A DNA stretch of 64,000 nucleotides from Brachypodium distachyon (Eukaryota; Streptophyta; Magnoliopsida; Poales; Poaceae), in the NCBI RefSeq assembly GCF_000005505.3, contig NC_016131.3, forward strand, positions 63,349,355-63,413,354, read 5' to 3'. The position numbers were made by a program, and so were the translations under genes. The notes under the pieces were generated by a model that ran no database searches, was not told the origin of the DNA, and saw only the letters and a program-made list of their open reading frames with translations. This document shows positions 56,527 to 64,000 of the stretch, one piece after another (the stretch's first letter is position 1; every line of letters begins with the position of its first letter).

Positions 56527-58016
56527 AATTGTATTGTATTTTAAAAAAAACACAATACAGAAGTAGACCCTAACAAACACGCACGTACACCTGAAAAAAG
56601 ATGATTCCTACGCCAAGGCAGCGACCCACTTGAGCACAAGGGATGTTGCCAGCCTGAGCAGAACGAGCAGCAAGCAAGAAATGATGAGCGCTGCACCTGT
56701 AGAACATTCAGTCTAAACTCAGGGTTAACTTAATTAATGCATAGCCAAAACATTGGGAAGAACTCAGGCTTATCGTCACGCTTGTGCCAATTAACATCTC
56801 GATATTTGAATTGGGAGGCTCTAAAATATGGAAAATATATCCTGGACGGCTGGACCCCAGTTGACTCTGTTCACCGCGGTAGGCTCGACGCAAGAGCAAC
56901 GACTTGGCTGGCCTCGCAAGCAACGCTACCGACGCCTCCGCCCCCGCCCGCTCGCTCGCCACCGCTCCCACCCGTCCGATTGCGATCCGATGAGCGGCGC
57001 TGTGGCCCCTGACCCCGCGGCCGCCTGTCCTCGACAGCGACGTCGAGGCGGGGAAGCCCTAGAAATGCCGCTCTGCGGCCCTGCCCCCTCCCCCCAATCC
57101 GGCATTGGTGAGCTCCCACGGCCTCCGAAAAGGTTTCCACTCGCTCTGCTTATTTTGTTCTGTTGCGCTTCCTCCCTTTTGGGAGGTTAATTTTGCGGCG
57201 CCAATGTTGCGATGCTTTTAGAATCGAGCTCTGGTTGGTTAGTTTATGTTTAGGAAGGGGATTATGAATGGTTTGCTTCAATGGTACCCATGGGCGCACT
57301 TGCGTTACTTGTATAGCACGATCTTACTGTGTAAGGTTTGTTTTTGTTTGCTTCACAAGTGAAGTACCTTATGTGGCACGTTTTCTCGCTATTCGCGGAA
57401 GGGATCCCTTGCGGAAATGCCCACTCTCTGTTCCTTTGCCTTTATAAGCCTGTCCTTGCATTTATTACTTCGTCCAAAGTGCACACCTTGTGACATGCTC
57501 TGCAAATCTGATATATTTACATGATCATCAAAACAATAGTGCAGTAATATAACTGTATGACCTTACTAGCTTAGTTCTGCCATGTGAAATATTTGAAAGC
57601 TGTTGTTCTGAATTCAGAGGTTTTTGTCACAAAGTTGATCTTGGTGGAGAGACAAAATGATGTGTTTTTGGCGAAAATTGTGGTTCAGTACCTTGCGTTG
57701 CATAGCTTTGATGGATCAGGAGAGAATGACAGTTCTATGTTGCTTGTACGCGACGAAGTGCAGCTCCTGGAAGTAAACCGCAAACAAAACGCCCATGTCG
57801 CATTCTGTTGGTTCCAACTTACATTTCCTCCTCTTCCTTTTGCTTCAGTTTCACTCATACACTACTGCTCCGAACTCGTTGCTGTTTCTTATTCTCGTTG
57901 TTTTGCTGTCTATGTTAACTTAGGCAAAGGAACGTTTCTGGCTTTGCAGTATGTGTATTTGTGCTGATAGAACTTGCAATGAGTTAGTGCTTTCGTTTCA
58001 GCTGTGACAGGTTGCA
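56527..58016 (+). other. Promoter and 5' leader of the arabinofuranosidase gene
   Basis: GC-rich sequence at 56880-57107 looks like the first, non-coding exon. It ends at a GT donor (ATTG|GTGAGC, 57107/57108), and an acceptor TTTCAG at 58001 leads into the start codon 15 bases later. A leader intron of 894 bp is inferred. No other gene is seen. Confidence 0.55.
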
Positions 58017-61000
58017 ATGGCCGTCCCAAGAGCGTGTTTGGATCGTCGGTTGTTCCAGGTGCTGTGTCTTGTTTGTGCCGTGTGTCAGATATTTTTTGTT
58101 GGGTCAGCGACCGGTCAAACTGCACAGTTGAGTGTTGATGCTTCACCTCAGAACGCTCAGATGATCCCTGACAATATGTTTGGCATCTTTTTTGAGGTGA
58201 GGCTAATGTTTTTTGAAACTTTTTTTTTACAACAGAGGTAAGCTTAATGTTTAGTTGTTGTTGACTTCATGCATACATTGATCTTGGGTAGTTATATGAG
58301 CCACATGTAGTAAATTGACACTCTTACCCTACCAAACACCATGCCTGTGCAGACAGTGGAATGCTTTGATAATGTTGAACATTTGCTTGGCCAATTCAAC
58401 CAACTCCTGTGCACTTGGGTACATTGCCTAAATTGGTTAACTTCCAATGTTTATGTTAGACGCCCATGTATAACCAACTAAAGGGCAGCCCGGTGCATGT
58501 AGCTCCCACTTGCGCAGGGTCCGGGGAAGGGTCCGACCACTTTGGGTCTTTTGTACGCAGCCTTTCCCTGCATTTCTGCAAGAGGCTGTTTCCAGGACTC
58601 GAACCCGTGACCTCATGGTCACAAGGCAACAGCTGTACCGCTGCGCCAAGGCTCCCCTTCAGCCATGTATAACCAACTACAGCCCAGATAACATATTCGG
58701 GTAGTTGGGTTCTGCATTGACATGTAATTCACAGCTTGTAGAAATGCAAAAAATAGAAATTGAACCTTGTATTTCATTCAGCCAGCGTCTACTTATTTAT
58801 ATTTTCTGTGGCTTTATGTTAAGAGACAACCTATTTTTGGCGAAACTACTCATCAAGCATGTTGGATGACTATTGACTATTCCTTTCAAATTTTCACGTC
58901 TTAGCATTGAAATTGAACCTTGTACTACACTGTTACCGTTACTTAGTTTTTGTACATGGGTGAGGATTTTTGCTATTTTTTTGTTATGTCTGTAGGAGAT
59001 TAACCATGCTGGGGCTGGCGGGCTGTGGGCAGAACTTGTAAACAATAGAGGTATGGAGATCTGATATCTGAGGTGTCAAACATATAAAGGCACTTTGGTT
59101 TTCTGATAGAATTTAGTGCTCATCATTTTGGCATAGTTTAACTTCTCCGCTTATAGTTGATTTCTGGGGAAACTACTGCAGGGTTATGATGCTCTTTGCT
59201 TGCACTAGCTATGTTGGTCTTTGTTGTATGTAGTTAAATGGAAAGCTAATAAATAATTTTTCAGTTCTAGTTCTGTTATATATAGCCCTGTAATAACGTT
59301 AGCAGCTATTAATCATTTATACCTAATACTTCTTTGTGGAGAAGAGTTGTTTGGGGGGGCTAAAGAATGGGTCCTGCATTTCTCTGGCTCCCTTATATAT
59401 TTTTGTTTTATTTGCTTGAACAATCTTACTTACAGGTTTTGAAGCTGGTGGTCCTAATACTCCTTCAAACATTGAGCCATGGTTGATAATTGGAGATGAA
59501 ACGAATATTATTGTGGCAACAGATCGCTCATCCTGTTTTGCCAGTAATCCAATTGCACTTAAGATGGAAGTACTTTGTCAATCTAGTGGAACTGATGTCT
59601 GCCCACCAGGAGGTGTTGGTATCTACAATCCTGGTTTCTGGGGCATGGTATGACTTTTAATTATCTAACAGAATTTCAGGATTCAGAGTGTCATGTGATA
59701 ATTGATTCTTCCCCCCTCATTTTTTATATATTTATAGTATCATGGACAGGAAATATAAAAAAAAAACATTTAGGCATTTGTTAGATAACTTTAGATCCTC
59801 TTCAGTCACTACTTGTTAGTGATACTCTGTATTAGCATTGATGCAAAATATTCTACTCCCTCCGTCCAACAAAGGATGTCTCAACTTTGGCTAAATTTGA
59901 ATGCATCTATACACTAAGTCATGTATACATTCAAATTTTGACAAACTTGAGACATCTTTTGTTGGACGGAGGGAGTAGTTTCTTCTCCCTTTTAGGCTTA
60001 AACTTATCTCCGGTATAACAGTAAGAATAGCTTTTGCTATTGCTACCATTGTTGCTGAACATCTATCATATACTGTCTCAAAGTACAATACAGTATTCCC
60101 TTCGAGGCAAGGCACCACGTCAATCCACATCACCCAAATTATTGATGGTTGGATATGAAATTTGTGAAAGATACGTACTGTCCTTGGTCAGTTCGTAAAT
60201 TAGAATCCCTGTGAAACACGGAGTCCAGCAGATTTTCGTATTGTTTTCCCCACCCAGCTGCATACGAACAATAAGTCCTTTTGCCATCCGTTCGTAGACG
60301 TACTGCAAGCACCTCATGAAGTATGTGTGATGTACATTTATTAGTTTCTTGGTGCTTTGTCTTATTGATTTAATGCATATACTAACACCAACGACCAACG
60401 TCAGTGCATTCTGAGACCACTTCATAGAAGGAGTTCCCACATTAACTCAAAAAATATCCTCTGTTTGCACCACATCATCCTATCTTCGCGAACAGTTGGA
60501 TTGATAAAACTAAAAGAACCAGGTAATCCAATAGACATAGTAATGGGGGTCACACTAAAAAACCATAAAGTGTTCTGGGGAGCACATGCTCTCTGATAAA
60601 AAAAAGATCCATTCGGTCGAAATATATTTTTTAAGTTTATACATGTAAATGATTCAGTATTGGCATTGCATGCAGACTCAATGAATCAGACAGTTTCTTT
60701 GACAATAATTGCTTTTTCTACCATTGCTGCAGAATATTGAGAAAACAAAGGTTTATAAACTAAGCATGTACATTAAGTCATCAGACTCCGTCGATCTGAC
60801 AGTTTCTTTGACAAGTTCAGATGGTCTCCAAAATCTAGCTGCTCATACCATCACGTGAGCAATACCATGTGCTTTAATATGCCGAGAGTTCTGCATTTAT
60901 TACAATATCTCTTTTTGTGGAATGACAATGTGTGTTATCATTTATTTTTTCTGTAGGTCTGATGCGGAAGATTTTACAGAGTGGACGAAGGTTGAGTTTG

Positions 61001-62786
61001 ATCTGCAAGCAAGTGAAGGAAATACTAATTCGAGGCTTCAGCTTACAACCAGCAAAAGTGGCATAGTTTGGTTTGATCAAGTATCACTTATGCCATCAGA
61101 TACTTACATGGTAATTTACTTTCCATGTTCTCTTTGGATGCTTGCCTTTTCCTTTTAGGAAGTACCATAAACAGAAGACTTCTTTCCACTGTCAGGGTAT
61201 TTCAGTTATCACGTAATATATCCAAACATGCTACAACCTGGAACCAGAGTTGCAAACTTAAATTGTTTGTCCATGGATAGCTATATGCAGCATACTTGTA
61301 TAGCAGTTATAGTACTTTGCATTCAAATGTTTCTGGGTACAAGCTGCATTAGTCGTTATCAAAATTGCTTGGTGTATTGTTATGGTGCTTTCACCCTAGT
61401 ACCACGAAGTTCTCTTGTTATTTATTTAGGTAATTTCATTGTAGCATTTTTAATTTATTCTTAATTCACTTATAAAATATGGTCTAAGAAGAAGAGAATG
61501 AAAATATTTATGCACTTTCCATCTCTTGATCTAATAGTGTCTTGATTTTCCATTTTTCTTCTCAGGGACATGGTTATCGTAAAGATCTTGCCTCTATGCT
61601 GGCAAATCTAAAGCCTAAATTTTTAAAATTTCCAGGTTTTTCATCTTTCCTTTCATCTTACATCTGTGATCCATTTATAGAGGTGAAGGTGCTATGCCTC
61701 GGTGCTTCTTAATATGTGATCGAAGTGTCTTGATTTGTTGCACTACACTAGTGTATAACAGTTATACAATTATGAATAACACACAAGTTCATTAGGGCGA
61801 GAAGTCAGGTTGAGTATTGGAGTATTCTTGCACGTTCCTTGATTGCTCTCTTTTGTCTAAATTATGTACTGTGCACTCAGAGTACAATACTACACTTGGC
61901 AGATTCGTAGTAACAGACTAAAGTAGTAATAAGTATGTATTCTAATATTCTTCCCTCATTTCTCTATGTGTAGGATTGTATGCAGATATCCTGTAAAGAT
62001 GTACCTTGCAGCTACTGATTATTAGTTGGCACTGAGTCATGCAAATTGACACATAGCTTTTCTGTAGATAGTGTATGTTACATAATCTTTTAATCAAAAC
62101 TTACCTATACTAATGTAATACTGATCTGAAACCTTGAAGACACATAAACGTCAATGCCTGTTTGGTATGCTTTCGCAAGAGCATTTGAAGCAAGAAAAGG
62201 GATGAAAACTTTCTAGAATCACTTTGTATTGCGTAGTCTATTATACTCATGCAGCTTGTTGCCAAACTCATAAGGTTCAAGTAAGGTTTAACACTGATTT
62301 CTAGAGATTGATGGTAAAAAAAAAATCTTGCTTTAGGTGGCAACTATGTCATGGGAAATTATCTGTTAAATGCATTTCGCTGGAGTGAAACTGTTGGACC
62401 TTGGGAGGAGAGACCTGGTCATTTCAATGATGTTTGGGGATACTGGACTGATGATGGACTTGGATTGTTTGAGTTCCTTCAAGTGAGTAAAACACTACTG
62501 GCTGACTTTCATCTGGAAATTGTCAGACAATTGCAAACAGTCTGAAGCTGAGATGTGCTGTTTCATTACTGTAATTTGATGGAAAAATTTATTAATGTAG
62601 TTAGCAGAAGACCTTGGTGCTTGCCCAGTTTGGGTGGTCAATGATGGTAATTCCTATGCCTAAGAATCTAAAAGGTGTAACCAGACTTGTTGCATTATCT
62701 TGTGGTGTGATCTAATTCTTTTCAATGTGGCAGGAGCTAGCCGTAATGAACAAGTACCATCTGCAACAATAGCTTCTTTTGTAAAG
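58017..62786 (+). CDS. Alpha-L-arabinofuranosidase (GH51), N-terminal part, runs past the window
   Basis: Exons 58017-58196, 58996-59050, 59436-59647, 60733-60854, 60957-61110, 61566-61635, 62337-62482, 62601-62646 and 62734-62786 join in phase to 346 codons, all with GT-AG borders. The last donor at 62787 opens an intron that continues to the window edge, so roughly the C-terminal half is missing. Residues 1-33 are a signal peptide (LFQVLCLVCAVCQIFFVG). Then come MFGIFFEEINHAGAGGLWAE and NRGFEAGG, conserved in plant ARAF/ASD enzymes, a carbohydrate-binding-like beta domain, and the start of the catalytic barrel (KFLKFPGGNYVMGNYL, RWSETVGPWEERPGH, DDGLGLFEFL). The catalytic glutamates lie beyond the window. 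It should release terminal arabinose from arabinoxylan and arabinan in the cell wall. Confidence 0.95.
58481..58662 (-). mobile_element. Au-type SINE in intron 1 of the arabinofuranosidase gene
   Basis: On the minus strand it reads GGGGAGCCTTGGCGCAGCGG (A box) and CATGAGGTCACGGGTTCGAG (B box), followed by the Au SINE body with GGAAACAGCCTCTTGCAG and CCGGACCCTGCGCAAG. It is flanked by identical 17 bp target duplications CCATGTATAACCAACTA at 58464-58480 and 58663-58679. Confidence 0.92.
59854..59977. mobile_element. Stowaway MITE (arabinofuranosidase intron 3)
   Basis: A 124 bp element with near-perfect inverted ends TACTCCCTCCGTCCAACAAA and TTTGTTGGACGGAGGGAGTA. Confidence 0.92.
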
Positions 62787-64000
62787 GTTTGTTCTTGAAT
62801 GAAGTTCCTTTTTCCCATGTGCAACGTGCATTTGAGCTGTGTTTTATTTCTTTCTTGGTAGGTTTTCTGATTTTCTGAGCACTAGTCTAATAAAGTCAAA
62901 AGTTTAGACCTATTACCTTTTCTCAAGTAACGATCACCTGCTTTTACTAAATGTAAACTCCAATAATCAGGAAAGGATCCATCCATTTATTTAAAAAGTT
63001 ACTATCTCAAGAAAGAACCAAGTAGAACAGGAAAAAAAAAGCATTATCTCTTTTTAGGGAAACTGTACGAGAGGCTCCGACAGTAAAATACATAATAAAA
63101 TAATATAAAATAAAATTCGTACAATATTTACAGATAAAGGAGGGGTACGAAGCATAATCTTGTCACTGAGAATTCAGCAATGGCATTCCTAAAGGAAAAA
63201 TAGCAAGAATAAAAGCTGCTAAACAAAATCATTTGTGTGTGCCTAACTCCTCATGCAATGCTAAATTGCTAATTTACTTTCATTGGATTCATAGTTGAAC
63301 TTATAATCACTATCCCTTTATGTATTTATGCAAACAAATTTGGAATTTCACAGTATCCTTAATGACAACAAATCTATTATATTATTGAAACCATACGAAA
63401 GAGCAACCACCTTCGTTCACATAGGGTAAAATATCTGCTTGCACTGTTTGCATGTGGTTGGTCCAAGTTAACAACAGTGTAGATAAAACTGATTGTTTGT
63501 GGAAATTCATAGTGCACTACTCTTATTAGGTGGATGAAACAACTCTTATCAGGCAGACAAAGAATACACCTCTATTTTATTCGTTAATTTCGGAATAAAA
63601 TATAAAAGGAAAATAGAAATTTGGTTTCCTTAGGAACTCATAAGAAGTCCAACAATAGCTAACTGTCACTATAAAATTTATATGAAATTAGCAGTTAGAT
63701 GCGTATATGAAATTCAACCTAAAACAGAAATATGGAGTGAGATTAAAATAAAAATGACTAATTTTATTTCCAATTGATAACATGCAACTATGACGTCAAG
63801 AAATAACTACTTCGATCCATAATAAGCGTCTGAGATTTAGTACAATGTTGTACTAACATTGTACTAAACCCCAGACACTTATTATGGATCGGAGGGAGTA
63901 TTTTTTGTAAAAAATAATATGGAAATTAACATTTCGATTTATATATGATATTCCACCTAATAGAGAATGTATCTTGTGCTACCCATCCTATATCCCCATT
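62787..64000. other. Large intron of the arabinofuranosidase gene, continuing past the edge
   Basis: AT-rich, no exon of the GH51 gene found. It contains a palindromic Stowaway MITE at 63808-63900. Confidence 0.6.
63808..63900. mobile_element. Short, near-palindromic Stowaway MITE
   Basis: A 93 bp element starting TACTTCGATCCATAATAAG and ending CTTATTATGGATCGGAGGGA plus GTA. The two halves pair along almost the full length. Confidence 0.88.

Noticed and set aside
60120..60440. 106-codon minus-strand frame in intron 3 of the arabinofuranosidase gene
   Set aside because: No domain, no promoter or splice context; probably chance or old repeat.
1..64000. CRISPR arrays, rRNA, true tRNA genes, operons, phage or integron features
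   Set aside because: None seen; the only tRNA-like boxes belong to SINE-type repeats, and the sequence is a plant nuclear genome.

Overview
This is nuclear DNA from a grass, most likely a member of the Triticeae (wheat, Aegilops, barley or a relative). All multi-exon genes carry plant-type introns and GC-rich monocot 5' ends. The introns and intergenic DNA are full of Stowaway-type MITEs (termini TACTCCCTCCG). There is a tRNA-derived SINE that I recognise as the Triticeae/grass Au family, a solo LTR with a TGTTGG...CCCACA structure, and a decayed LINE. Nothing bacterial, plasmid-borne or viral was seen. The species cannot be fixed from the sequence alone.

Gene layout, left to right: (1) 1374-5394 (+), DUF630/DUF632 protein; (2) 7445-8982 (-), UDP-glycosyltransferase of UGT85 type, 2 exons; (3) 10059-10965 (-), decayed coding-like repeat; (4) 13829-20997 (+), ERGIC3/Erv46 ER-Golgi cargo receptor, 13 exons, one GC-AG intron; (5) 26656-27819 (-), intronless F-box protein of the AUF1 type; (6) 32627-35427 (-), membrane steroid-binding/MAPR protein, 2 exons; (7) 36954-39032 (-), organellar guanylate kinase, 4 exons; (8) 44336-44926 (-), a small two-exon gene for a secreted 9-cysteine peptide, assembled here by hand; (9) 49187-49741 (+), intronless VQ-motif protein; (10) 52331-56526 (-), broken LINE with a solo LTR inserted in its reverse transcriptase; (11) 58017 to beyond the right edge (+), GH51 alpha-L-arabinofuranosidase, N-terminal 346 codons only. 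For every spliced gene I checked that exon phases add up to an open frame.

The genes are not an operon or an evident pathway cluster. They are ordinary euchromatic genes: membrane traffic, nucleotide metabolism in organelles, cell-wall remodelling, F-box regulation, VQ/WRKY signalling and specialised glycosylation. They are separated by 1-6 kb of repeat-rich spacer.

The least expected features are the 82-residue secreted cysteine-rich peptide gene (44336-44926), a roughly 550 bp near-perfect inverted repeat at 42508-43060, the GC-AG intron in the Erv46 gene, a direct duplication split by a MITE inside that same gene, and several nested transposon insertions. I did not find a clear novel multi-gene system.
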